In this document: piece by piece, positions 26,690 to 34,733 of the stretch | Position numbering within the stretch: position 1 is the first letter of the stretch | Layout of the letters: each line of letters begins with the position of its first letter | Assembly (NCBI RefSeq): GCF_048269565.1 | Contig: NZ_JBLXIK010000001.1 | Coordinates: 372,001 to 436,000, forward strand | DNA: 64,000 nt | Direction of reading: 5' to 3' | Origin: Maricaulis sp048269565 | Lineage (GTDB): Bacteria; Pseudomonadota; Alphaproteobacteria; Caulobacterales; Maricaulaceae | Program-made: the position numbers and the translations under genes | Notes under the pieces: generated by a model | Databases searched by the model: none | What the model saw: the letters and a program-made list of their open reading frames with translations, nothing else | What the model was told of the DNA's origin: nothing

Positions 26690-26717
26690 GAATCTACCGG
26701 GCGCTGCGGATCAGGAC

Positions 26718-26798
26718 TTAGTCGAGGCGGCGATATTCGATAAGATTGAGCAAGGCGAACACGGCCACGACGAGGCCAACAGCGATCAGGGCATACAT
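26718..26798 (-). CDS. Predicted 26-residue single-span membrane peptide
   Basis: A tiny frame starts at the ATG at 26798 with GGAGA eight bases upstream and ends at 26718. The product is one hydrophobic helix (ALIAVGLVVAVFALLNL) followed by a charged end, EYRRLD. It lies 28 bp before the exchanger gene on the same strand, so it could be a small partner of that transporter. Support is the ribosome site, composition and location; coding use is too short to judge by codon bias. Confidence 0.45.
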   Translation of the reverse strand: MYALIAVGLVVAVFALLNLIEYRRLD

Positions 26799-26876
26799 GG
26801 AAAACGTCTCCAGACAAGCATGGTCAATGACCGTACATAGCGTGCCGCTGGCCGGGTGGCCAGCGCCGGATTCGGT

Positions 26877-27347
26877 ATGAGCTGGCGGGCGCGTATCGAG
26901 CCGTTCGCACGGCCCTGCATGCAGGCATTCTGGCGCCTGACGCGCGGTGCAACGCTGGGTGTGCGCGCCATTGCCGAACGGCCCGACGGGGCCATCGCCC
27001 TGGTGCGTCACACCTATATCGATGGCTGGCATTTGCCCGGCGGCGGGGTGGAAGCTGGTGAGACCGCGCCGTTTGCAGTGGCGCGCGAACTGGCCGAGGA
27101 GGCCGGTGTGCGTCTGACCTGCGACCCGGAACTGCTGGGGATATATGCCAATCATTCGGCTTTCCGCGGTGATCATGTACTTTTGTATCGCGCCACCGGC
27201 TGGGTGGATTGTGCGACGCAAAGCGCGGGCGAGATCGAGTGTGTGGACTGGTTTTTGCCATCGGATTTGCCGGCCGGGACAGCCGGCGGGACCCGCCGGC
27301 GGATTGCGGAAATCTATGATGGCGCGGCAAGAGTCCCGCACTGGTGA
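26877..27347 (+). CDS. Nudix hydrolase
   Basis: A 156-residue Nudix protein. The Nudix box is complete: GGGVEAGETAPFAVARELAE continuing into EAGV fits G-x5-E-x7-R-E-U-x-E-E-x-G-U. Upstream, IDGWHLPGGG is the usual beta strand before the box. It hydrolyses a nucleoside diphosphate linked to an unknown group. An ATG at 26877 is chosen over a GTG at 26856; the ribosome site is weak either way. It diverges from the 26-residue peptide gene. Confidence 0.9.
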   Translation: MSWRARIEPFARPCMQAFWRLTRGATLGVRAIAERPDGAIALVRHTYIDGWHLPGGGVEAGETAPFAVARELAEEAGVRLTCDPELLGIYANHSAFRGDHVLLYRATGWVDCATQSAGEIECVDWFLPSDLPAGTAGGTRRRIAEIYDGAARVPHW

Positions 27348-27459
27348 GTGTAAACTGCCCCTGGCCGCGGAAAATCAGCTAGGCTGGCAGGGAAGGCGAC
27401 GGTCCGGCAGCCGTTTCCGCAGGATATAGACGAGTTTTCCGCGCCGGGGATCGGATTGA

Positions 27460-29787
27460 ATGAAAGCTGACGCCGAGGATATGTCATCGCGGGATCAGGC
27501 GACCGGTACGCCGGACGCGATCCCGGCCTGGCAGCGGGCGCTCGAGGCCGATGGCTGGTTTGGCCTGGTCCTGCCGGGCGTGCTGGCGTTGACCTTTATC
27601 CTGATTGTCTTCCTGGCGGTGATGGCGGGGGACCGGGCGCTGGTGGCGTCGGCACGCGAGACCAATGGTGCGACCCTGCAGGCGATTCTGGCCAGCACCA
27701 TGCAGCGTTTCGAGGAATGGGCCGGTCACCAGGAACGCAATGCCGCCGTCTGGGCGAATAGCGAACTGGTCCGCGATGCGCTGGAGGAATTGCTCGAAAC
27801 CCCGGTTGAATCCTCATTGGCAGCCGCGCCCGCCCAGTCGGAATTGCGCGCCACGCTGGGGCCGTGGCTGACAGAATACGGGTATCGTGGCTTCTTCGTG
27901 ATGGGGGCCAATGGGGTCAATCTTGCCTCCTTGCGCAATTCCGACCTTGGCCGGCCCTCGGCGACTCTCGGTTTGGTCGATATCGAGCGGCTGCAACGCG
28001 GCCGGGCCATCCTCACGCGACCGCAAATCGTCGATACCCCGGCGCTGGCGGGCGACCCTGAATGGGCGGGGCTGGATGAAGAGGTCGTGATGTACGCCAT
28101 AGCGGCGATCACTGTCGACGATGTCGTGCGGGGTTATTTCGCACTTCGGATTGACCCGCTGGCGGAATACTCCTCGACCTTCCGGGTCGGGCGGATCGGC
28201 ATGTCGGGCGAGACCTATGCCGTTGACCGTAACGGCCGTCTCATCAGCGAAACCCGCTATGCATCCGATTACCGCACCGCAGGGCTGCTCGCCCAGGGGC
28301 ATCCGTCGATGCTGCATCTGGAGATCCGTAATCCCGGCGTAAACCTGACGCGCGGCGCCGCGCCATCCGAGCCCTATTCGTCCTGGCCGTTGACGGCCGC
28401 GGCGCAGGCGGTGACCGATGGCGCACGTGGCGCGAACCTGACCGGATACCGCGATGCCCGCGGGGTGCGGGTGATGGGAGCCTGGGCCTGGGACCCGGTG
28501 CGCGAAATCGGTGCGATCACCGAGATCGACGTCGACGAGGCGCTGGCCGGGGTCAACCGGGCCCGCGCGGTGATGCGGGTCTTCGCCGTCGCGATGGCGC
28601 TGTGTTTCATCGCGATTGCGGTCATGTTCAACATCCATCGCTCCGTCAGCCGCCGGCGTACCCGCCAGACCCTCGAGGCGACCCAGAGATTCCGCCGCAT
28701 CCTGATGACCGTTGCCGAGGGGATATACGGTGTTGACCAGGCCGGCATCGTCACTTTCGTCAATCCGCGTGCTTGCGAAATGCTGGGCTATGGCGAGGAT
28801 GAACTGATCGGCCAGTCAATTCACGCACTTGTCCATCATTCCCGACGCGATGGCACCCCCTATCCCGAGCATGAGTGCCCGATCGTCAATGGCGAGGAAG
28901 TTTCCGATGAGGGCGCCGAGGAGTTCTTCTGGACCAAGGCCGGGGTTTGTGTTCCGGTCGAGTTCTCCAAGTCCTGGCTTGAGGCCGGCAATCCGTCAGC
29001 GGGCAGTGTGGTCACCATCCGTGACATCACCCGCCGCAGGCGCGACGAGCTGGCGCTGTTGCGCTATGCGCAGGAATTGAAGCGCTCGAACGCCGAATTG
29101 CAGGAGTTCGCCTATGCGGCCTCTCATGACCTGCAGGAGCCCTTGCGCAAGATCCAGGCCTTCGGCGAGCGCCTGCACCGGAAATATCATGATGCGCTCG
29201 ACGAGACCGGGCAGCATTATCTCGACCGCATGGTCGATGCGGCGTCGCGCATGCGGCGGCTGATCGATGACCTGCTGGGGTATTCCCGGGTCAATTCCAA
29301 ATCCACTGCCTTCGAGCCGGTCGACCTGACGCGGGTGCTGGCCGATGTCCTCTCGGACCTGGAGCCGAGGATCGTCGCCGAGGGGGCCAGTGTGCGTGTC
29401 GGAACCCTGCCGGCGATCGAGGCCGACCAGGGCCAGATGCATCAGCTATTCCTCAACCTGCTGTCCAATTCGATGAAATTCCACCGGCTCGGAGTCGACC
29501 CCTCCATCCTGGTCGAGGGCGCGGTCGAGGTTGGCGAGGGCGGGGCCGTCGCGCGCATTTCTGTGACCGATAACGGCATCGGCTTCGAGGCCCGCCATGC
29601 GGAGCGGATATTCGGCATGTTCGAGCGGCTGCATGGCCGTGAGGAGTATGACGGTACCGGTGTCGGCCTGGCGACCTGCCGCAAGATCGTCGAACACCAT
29701 TCCGGCATTCTAACCGCCTGGGCCGAACCGGATTCCGGGGCCGTTTTCACCATCATCCTGCCGATTCGCCAGACCGTCGACCGCTAG
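27460..29787 (+). CDS. Cache-PAS hybrid sensor histidine kinase (phytochrome-type HisKA)
   Basis: A 775-residue membrane kinase. Residues ~33-57 and ~371-391 span the membrane. Between them lies a ~310-residue exported sensor with the Cache-like mark RIGMSGETYAVDRNGRLISE. A PAS domain follows (residues ~412-525, with GIYGVDQAGIVTFVNPRACE). HisKA has His556 in FAYAASHDLQEPLRKIQAFG, the form found in cyanobacterial phytochrome-like kinases. The HATPase has NLLSNSMKFHR, DNGIGFEARHAERIFGMF and GTGVGLATCRKIVEHHSG. The partner is probably the single-domain regulator 470 bp downstream. The ligand is not known. Confidence 0.92.
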   Translation: MKADAEDMSSRDQATGTPDAIPAWQRALEADGWFGLVLPGVLALTFILIVFLAVMAGDRALVASARETNGATLQAILASTMQRFEEWAGHQERNAAVWANSELVRDALEELLETPVESSLAAAPAQSELRATLGPWLTEYGYRGFFVMGANGVNLASLRNSDLGRPSATLGLVDIERLQRGRAILTRPQIVDTPALAGDPEWAGLDEEVVMYAIAAITVDDVVRGYFALRIDPLAEYSSTFRVGRIGMSGETYAVDRNGRLISETRYASDYRTAGLLAQGHPSMLHLEIRNPGVNLTRGAAPSEPYSSWPLTAAAQAVTDGARGANLTGYRDARGVRVMGAWAWDPVREIGAITEIDVDEALAGVNRARAVMRVFAVAMALCFIAIAVMFNIHRSVSRRRTRQTLEATQRFRRILMTVAEGIYGVDQAGIVTFVNPRACEMLGYGEDELIGQSIHALVHHSRRDGTPYPEHECPIVNGEEVSDEGAEEFFWTKAGVCVPVEFSKSWLEAGNPSAGSVVTIRDITRRRRDELALLRYAQELKRSNAELQEFAYAASHDLQEPLRKIQAFGERLHRKYHDALDETGQHYLDRMVDAASRMRRLIDDLLGYSRVNSKSTAFEPVDLTRVLADVLSDLEPRIVAEGASVRVGTLPAIEADQGQMHQLFLNLLSNSMKFHRLGVDPSILVEGAVEVGEGGAVARISVTDNGIGFEARHAERIFGMFERLHGREEYDGTGVGLATCRKIVEHHSGILTAWAEPDSGAVFTIILPIRQTVDR

Positions 29788-30255
29788 CTCCGCCACGGCC
29801 TGATCCGGCGCGAATCCGGCCCGGTCCGGTGCCATTCGCCCGGGCCCATCGCAACAATTTGCAGTTGTGATGCCCGTGCCTGTCTCTCGCCGGCCGCGCG
29901 GCGCTTGCCCGGAGCGGATCGGCCGGGCGCGGCGTCCTTGCGCGCCCGATGAGGTGAGAGAGATTGAGGGGGGAATCCCTGAAAAGTAGTTGTAAACTAG
30001 CGACTTATACCCGGGTCTTCGGGGCGGTATGGTGGCGTTTGCGCAGCCATGTCGCGGGGCAGGGCGCTGGTGCGGGCCGTGAGCGGGTAGCCGGCAACCG
30101 CCAATGGCGGCCCCCTGCGCCGCCTGTTTCCGTGCCCGGCGCACAGCCCTCGCTGGTTTGCAGGCGGTATTCGCCTTGATCTTGCTCCTGTGACGCGAGA
30201 AACTGCCTTCAGGATCAGCCGCGATCGCGCGGCGGCCGCGAAGAGGCTTTTCAAG
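29788..30255. other. 468-bp gap between kinase and regulator genes
   Basis: No credible coding frame on either strand. GAGAGATTGAGGGGGGAATCCC near 29960 and the AT-richer segment TAGTTGTAAACTAG near 29986-30000 could belong to a promoter for the regulator gene, but I cannot fit a clear -35/-10 pair. No repeat or RNA structure stands out. Confidence 0.5.
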
Positions 30256-30735
30256 ATGAGCAATCCCGACCGCCTGTTCACATTCCTGATGGTGGATGAC
30301 GATCCCGATGATCGCATGCTGTTCCAGGAAGCCTGCGAGGAAGTCCGGCTGCGCAATCCGGTCGAATTTCTCGAGAATGGCGAGCAGCTGCTCGATTTCC
30401 TCAACCGCAAGGGCCCCTATGCCGCGCTCAAGGACGAGCCGTTGCCGGGGATCATCCTGCTCGATCTCAACATGCCGCTGAAGGATGGCCGCGAGGCGCT
30501 TGAGGAAATCAAGGCCAGCGCCGCATTGCGGCATATCCCGGTCATCGTGCTGACGACCTCGAAGGATGAGGACGATATCCTGTCCAGCTACGGGCTCGGC
30601 GCCTCCTCCTATATCGTCAAGCCGGTTTCGCTCGACCGGCTGATGCGGGTGGTCAATTCGATCGGCGAATACTGGGTCCAGATTGTCGAGGTTCCCGATG
30701 GAACAGCGGCCGTGGCGCTCGAAGATATCGATTGA
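30256..30735 (+). CDS. Single-domain response regulator (Rcp1/CheY-like)
   Basis: A 159-residue receiver with no output domain. FLMVDDDPDDRMLFQEACEE has the acidic pocket, and GIILLDLNMPLKDGREALEE has the phospho-acceptor Asp70. VIVLTTSKDEDDI has the Thr, and SSYIVKPVSLDRLMRVV has the Lys. This is the class that receives phosphate from phytochrome-like kinases, which fits the kinase upstream. It probably works by protein binding. Start at the ATG at 30256 with AAGAGG about 9 bases before. A small GCCGG-TTCG-CCGGC hairpin follows the stop at 30742-30755. Confidence 0.93.
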   Translation: MSNPDRLFTFLMVDDDPDDRMLFQEACEEVRLRNPVEFLENGEQLLDFLNRKGPYAALKDEPLPGIILLDLNMPLKDGREALEEIKASAALRHIPVIVLTTSKDEDDILSSYGLGASSYIVKPVSLDRLMRVVNSIGEYWVQIVEVPDGTAAVALEDID

Positions 30736-30851
30736 TCCGGCGCCGGTTCGCCGGCCAGTCCCGATTTCTGTTTCCCTTCCCGCGCGAATTCCCTAGTCTC
30801 GGATTGCGCTGGGGGCGCCGATCCGCAAGGGATCATGAAACGGGGAATCCG

Positions 30852-31196
30852 ATGAAAACTTTGATGATGGCCGGCTCTGCTCTGCTGGCACTGTCCGCTG
30901 CGGCCTGGGCCGATGGCGATATGGGTAATGCCGTCGGGCAAATTGTCCGCGTCACCGGCGGCGAAAGCAGTTTCGACGCCACCTTCGCCGAGGGCGGGGC
31001 CTATTCCGACACGCGCGGCGTCGCCGGCAGCTGGTCACTGGATGAGCAATTGTGCATTTCGGTCGAGACCGAAGCGGGCACGCAGGAAAACTGCGGCCCG
31101 TGGAATCCCGACCTCGCCATTGGCGAAAGCTGGACGACGACCGGCTGGAGCGATGATGGCAGCGCGATCACGGTCGAGATCCTGGCCGCCGAATAG
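30852..31196 (+). CDS. Small exported hypothetical protein
   Basis: A 114-residue protein with a clear Sec signal (MKTLMMAGSALLALSAAAWA) and a mature part of about 95 residues. The mature part has two Cys (QLCISVETEAG and ENCGPWNP) that could form a disulfide, and a beta-rich pattern with WSLDEQL and SWTTTGWSDDGS. GGGGA lies 5 bases before the ATG. It is probably periplasmic. I do not recognise the family. It stands alone between the regulator and the duplicated membrane protein. Confidence 0.8.
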   Translation: MKTLMMAGSALLALSAAAWADGDMGNAVGQIVRVTGGESSFDATFAEGGAYSDTRGVAGSWSLDEQLCISVETEAGTQENCGPWNPDLAIGESWTTTGWSDDGSAITVEILAAE

Positions 31197-31355
31197 GCGA
31201 GCCGCTGACAGGCCGATTGGGGGCGGCACCACCGGTGCTGCCCCTTTTCGTGCGAAATTCCCCTCAGGCGTGTCTTGCCAAGACCTTGCCGCAATCGCAG
31301 CCTAGAGTGATGATGGCTGGACCCGCAAAAGGCGCGGTCCCGGGGGGAATTGACG

Positions 31356-32000
31356 ATGCTGGCGATGCGTTTGTGGAAAATCTCGGCGACACTCTTCGTG
31401 TCGATGATCCTGGCCATGATCATGCTGGCCGCGCTCTGGTACTACCTGCCGCAATGGTTCTCCTGGGTGCAGGACGGGGCCGACATGCTCGAGGATGCCG
31501 TCGCGGCGATCCCGCTGCCGGAACGGATCAATAATCTCGTCCGCATCTATGCCAGCGATGACAAGCTGGTGCTGCTGATCTTCACCATTATCGCCCGCGT
31601 GCTGCTGGCCCTGCTCGGCAAGGCGTTCACCGCCGTGATGCCGCAGCCGAAGGTCAAGGTCGTCGAGGACGGGATCATCGCCCAGATCGGCTCGACCATC
31701 GCCACCCTCTTCCTGGCCTTCGTAATCGCCATCCTGATGGTCTCTGCCGTGGCGCTGTTCTGGGGCGACGGGCTGCACTACATGCTCAATGTCGCCGACT
31801 GGTTCGAGGACCAGCTGGCGCATCTGCCAATTGGCGGACGCTGGCAGTCGGGCGTGCGTTTCGCTGTCTCCGACGACAAGATCCTGCTGCTCTTCTTCAC
31901 CATTCTCGCCCGCGCCCTGATCGTGGTCTTCGCCACCAGTTTCGGTTCGGCCTGGCGTTCGATGACGGGCGGTAGCCGCGAGAGACTGGTGCGCACCTAG
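31356..32000 (+). CDS. Membrane protein made of two copies of one ~80-residue unit
   Basis: A 214-residue protein with about four hydrophobic segments. The two halves are clearly related: LPERINNLVRIYASDDKLVL and IFTIIARVLLALLG in the first match LPIGGRWQSGVRFAVSDDKILL and FFTILARALIVVFA in the second. Both halves also share a W-x(n)-ED motif before the Pro. The start is the ATG at 31356 with GGGGGGAA upstream. The stop overlaps that of the convergent esterase gene (CTAG). I do not know the family. Confidence 0.78.
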   Translation: MLAMRLWKISATLFVSMILAMIMLAALWYYLPQWFSWVQDGADMLEDAVAAIPLPERINNLVRIYASDDKLVLLIFTIIARVLLALLGKAFTAVMPQPKVKVVEDGIIAQIGSTIATLFLAFVIAILMVSAVALFWGDGLHYMLNVADWFEDQLAHLPIGGRWQSGVRFAVSDDKILLLFFTILARALIVVFATSFGSAWRSMTGGSRERLVRT

Positions 32001-33007
32001 CCGGCGAGCGCTTTCGCCAGGATCGGCAGCGAGACATCCATGCGGTAATCAACCGATGAGTGATCATCGGGGAATTCCTGGTAGATATGGTCGACGCCGA
32101 GCGCGGTCAGCCGCTTGTGCATGCGGCGGGCGCCATAGAGCAGGTTGTACTGGTCGACATCGCCGCAATCGATAAACAGCGCCTTCATCGACTTGAGGCC
32201 CTCGCTGCGGGTCTCGACGAGCTCAAGCGGATCCGATTTCTTCCACCGCTTCCAGGCCACGGGGTCCATCTCGCAAGTATCCATCGTCACCGGCAGGCGG
32301 ATGCCGAGATAGGCCTCGGGGTCGGGGTCATAGCTCGCCGCCATCGCCAGGATCATCAGGGCGTGGATATCGTCGCCGGCCGGCTTGGGATTGGCCTCGA
32401 AGGCCGCCATGAAACGCTCGATCGTGCCGCCATGCCTGGCGATCCGGCGCAGGGTGAAGGCGAAGTCCGAGGCGAACATCAGGTCAAAGCCCATATCGCC
32501 GGAATGGCACGCCGCCGCCGACCAGATATCGGGATGCATCAGCGCATGCATCATGGCGCCGTAACCGCCCGAGCTCTTGCCGAAAATGCCGCGCTTGCCG
32601 GCGCCGCCGCAGCCATATGTCCCCTCGACGAAATCGAGCAATTCCGTCGTCAGAAAATCCGCCCAATTGCCCATCGCGATCGAGTTCACATATTGATTGC
32701 CGCCCAGCCGGGTGAAGCAATCGGGGAAGGCGATGATGCAGGGCGCCATCTCGCCCGAGGCGATCAGCCGGTCAGCACGCTCGGGGACATTCTCGCCGAA
32801 ATTCTTCCAGTTCGTATGCCCCGGCCCGCCGCCGGTAAATCCGACAATATCGACCAGCAAGGGCAGTCCGGAGCCGTTATGTCCCGCCGGGATATAGACA
32901 TCGACCCGCCGCCGCGCCGGATCGCCGAGCATGTTGTTGGCGACGGCCTGGCTGTCGATCCAGTGCTGGACGACGCGGCCCTTCGGGCAGGTGTGGGATT
33001 TGTGCAT
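31997..33007 (-). CDS. Esterase-D-like alpha/beta hydrolase
   Basis: A 336-residue hydrolase. RRVDVYIPAGHNGSGLPLLV is the first strand region, and GKRGIFGKSSGGYGAMMHAL holds the nucleophile elbow G-K-S-S-G. ALFIDCGDVDQYNLLYGARR gives the likely acid (Asp) and HIYQEFPDDHSSVDYRMDVS the catalytic His. No signal peptide. The start at 33007 has AGGAG about 8 bases before. It resembles esterase D / antigen 85-type serine esterases; the substrate is unknown. It diverges from the phosphoribosyltransferase gene. Confidence 0.85.
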   Translation of the reverse strand: MHKSHTCPKGRVVQHWIDSQAVANNMLGDPARRRVDVYIPAGHNGSGLPLLVDIVGFTGGGPGHTNWKNFGENVPERADRLIASGEMAPCIIAFPDCFTRLGGNQYVNSIAMGNWADFLTTELLDFVEGTYGCGGAGKRGIFGKSSGGYGAMMHALMHPDIWSAAACHSGDMGFDLMFASDFAFTLRRIARHGGTIERFMAAFEANPKPAGDDIHALMILAMAASYDPDPEAYLGIRLPVTMDTCEMDPVAWKRWKKSDPLELVETRSEGLKSMKALFIDCGDVDQYNLLYGARRMHKRLTALGVDHIYQEFPDDHSSVDYRMDVSLPILAKALAG

Positions 33008-33128
33008 GGCGTGGGCTCCTGAAACTGTGGCGGGTATAATCAACGCCCATTACGGTTTTGGCGAGCCGTCAGCTGTCACCGGCGCATCCCCCCTTGAGCT
33101 TCCCCCGCAATCACGCCAGCATTCGCGC

Positions 33129-33683
33129 ATGGCCATCATCAAGACACTCCTGACCGCCGACGATCTGCTCACCGACAGTTTCCGCCTCGCGCGGCAGGTG
33201 TTCGATAGCGGTTTTCGGCCCACCCATATTGTCGGCGTCTGGCGCGGCGGTGCGCCGGTGGGGATTGCGGTGCAGGAATATCTTGAGTATCGCGGCCTCG
33301 ACACCGACCATATCGCCATTCGCACCGCCTCCTATACCGGCATCGGCCAGCAGGCCGAGGTGAGGGTGTTTGGCGAGGGGTATCTGGTCGACACGCTCAA
33401 TGCCGATGACCGCTTGCTGATCGTCGATGATGTGTTCGATTCGGGCCGCTCGATCGAGGCGCTGCTCAAGGTGCTGCGCGCCAAGTGCCGCCGCAACTTC
33501 CCCGCCGATGCCCGCATCGCCACGGTCTATTTCAAACCGGTCCGCAACAAGACCGAGCTGACGCCGGACTATTACCTGCACGAGACCGATGACTGGCTCG
33601 TCTTCCCGCATGAGCTGTGCGGCCTGACGCCGGAAGAGATCGCGGCCAAGGGCGAGGCGGGCGAAGTGGCACTGGGGAAGTAG
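33129..33683 (+). CDS. Phosphoribosyltransferase (HPRT-like)
   Basis: A 184-residue type I PRTase. DRLLIVDDVFDSGRSIEALL is the PRPP-binding loop, and HIVGVWRGGAPVGIAVQEYL is the PPi loop region. The acceptor base is not clear; hypoxanthine-type enzymes are the nearest class by motif, though the N-terminus MAIIKTLLTADDLLTDSFRL differs from typical Hpt. Start at the ATG at 33129 as the frame upstream has no features. It probably serves purine salvage. Confidence 0.85.
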   Translation: MAIIKTLLTADDLLTDSFRLARQVFDSGFRPTHIVGVWRGGAPVGIAVQEYLEYRGLDTDHIAIRTASYTGIGQQAEVRVFGEGYLVDTLNADDRLLIVDDVFDSGRSIEALLKVLRAKCRRNFPADARIATVYFKPVRNKTELTPDYYLHETDDWLVFPHELCGLTPEEIAAKGEAGEVALGK

Positions 33684-33725
33684 GGGCTAGCGGCCTCTGT
33701 CCTCAGAGCGGCAGGCGTGCCCCGA

Positions 33726-33983
33726 TTAGCCAGGCGTTGATGCACGCCGGGCTGAATCGTTCAGGGCATAAAGCTCTGCCATCACCTCCTCATGCGGGAT
33801 CAGATTGCCGGCATCCGCATCGGCAATCCCGACCTCGATTGCAGCGGTGATCCAGGCGTCGTTCTCGAGATATTGATCGATGGCATCCCTGACGAGCCGA
33901 GAGCGCGAACGCCCCTGGCTCTGGGCCAGAGCGTCGAGCTTTTCGCAGGTCGTGTCATCGAGGCTGAGGGATGTGGGCTTCAT
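33726..33983 (-). CDS. Ribbon-helix-helix (CopG-type) protein, orphan antitoxin-like
   Basis: An 85-residue protein. PTSLSLDDTTCEKLDALAQS and GRSRSRLVRDAIDQYLEND form a classic ribbon-helix-helix DNA-binding domain, followed by a ~35-residue acidic arm like those that wrap toxins. No ParE/RelE-type toxin frame follows or precedes it: it is 42 bp from the convergent phosphoribosyltransferase and has the palindromic region behind it. It may be a solitary regulator or the remnant of a toxin-antitoxin pair. Confidence 0.82.
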   Translation of the reverse strand: MKPTSLSLDDTTCEKLDALAQSQGRSRSRLVRDAIDQYLENDAWITAAIEVGIADADAGNLIPHEEVMAELYALNDSARRASTPG

Positions 33984-34299
33984 AACGGTGATCCGGGCTC
34001 ACTGTGTGGACAGAATAGCACGACATGACCGGTCGTCGAAACTGCCCCGCCGCGCGGGCAGGGGCATCCCTGAAACCCTTGCCAAGCAGGGCGCCAGACT
34101 GGAACTGTCTAGTCAAGGGTCATGACCGCGTAGCGGCGCTTCGCGCCCTTGACTAGACAGTTCCAGTCTGGCCGGATCTCGGCATGGTTTTCAGGGAGAG
34201 CTGTGGGCCGCACGGGGCCAGAGCCGAGACTGGAAGGTTCCGAGGCCAACGGGGGCGCAAGGTCGCGCAATGCCCGCTTCCCCGCCAGCCGCCTTCAGC
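33984..34299. other. 316-bp intergenic region dominated by a long palindromic element
   Basis: No credible gene. A CTGCCC/GGGCAG hairpin lies at 34041-34061 and the 131-bp inverted-repeat element at 34067-34197. The rest (34198-34299) shows nothing I can name. Confidence 0.65.
34067..34197. repeat. Long inverted-repeat element with perfect 26-bp inner arms
   Basis: The inner arms 34094-34119 (starting CCAGACTGGAACTGTC) and 34146-34171 are perfect inverted copies. Outside them an imperfect stem extends to TCCCTGAAA at 34067-34075 and TTTCAGGGA at 34189-34197. The 26-base loop ends in a GGCGC-TTC-GCGCC hairpin overlapping the second arm. It could be a strong bidirectional terminator, a miniature inverted-repeat element or a structured RNA. 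Confidence 0.75.
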
Positions 34300-34692
34300 C
34301 TATTTCTCCCGGTAAAGCGCACACAGCTTGTTGCCGTCCGGATCGCGGACATAGGACAGGTGCATCGTGCCCATGGCGCCGGTGCGCGGGCCGGGTGCGT
34401 CCTCGATCGAGGTGCCGCCATGGGCGACGCCGACATCGTGGAAGGTCTTCACCTGTTCGGGCGAGCTGCACTTGAAGCCGAGGGTGGCGCCATTGGCGAA
34501 GGTCGCGGGTTCGTCATTGATCGGCTCGGTGATGCCGAAAGTCTGGCCGTCATGGCGGTAGAAATACCGCACATGGCCGCTCGCGGCGACATTGCGGACG
34601 GGCTCGCCTGCGCCCAGCGTGGCGAGCACGGCGTCATAGAATGTCTTTGATTTCTCGATGTCGTTGGCACCGACCATGATGTGATTGAACAT
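34300..34692 (-). CDS. VOC-family (glyoxalase/bleomycin resistance-fold) protein
   Basis: A 130-residue single-domain VOC protein. FNHIMVGANDIEKSKTFYDA is the first beta-alpha unit with the first metal-site His, and TMHLSYVRDPDGNKLCALYR is the last with the usual R-D-P-D-G-N. The middle YFYRHDGQTFGITEPIND is the paired strand. It may bind a metal and a small substrate; the chemistry cannot be told. It follows nadC on the same strand by 41 bp but probably has no role in NAD synthesis. Confidence 0.88.
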   Translation of the reverse strand: MFNHIMVGANDIEKSKTFYDAVLATLGAGEPVRNVAASGHVRYFYRHDGQTFGITEPINDEPATFANGATLGFKCSSPEQVKTFHDVGVAHGGTSIEDAPGPRTGAMGTMHLSYVRDPDGNKLCALYREK

Positions 34693-34733
34693 GCTGAAAT
34701 TCCTCCCTGAACACTGCTCGTGTCGGGCCTGGA

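Noticed and set aside
29940..30010. GGAAC-N17-CGTT (EcfG-type stress promoter) before the regulator gene
   Set aside because: GGGAATCCC is present but no matching -10 element lies at the right distance.
33684..34300. A toxin gene to pair with the RHH protein
   Set aside because: I looked on both strands for a RelE/ParE-like frame of 80-110 residues and found none.
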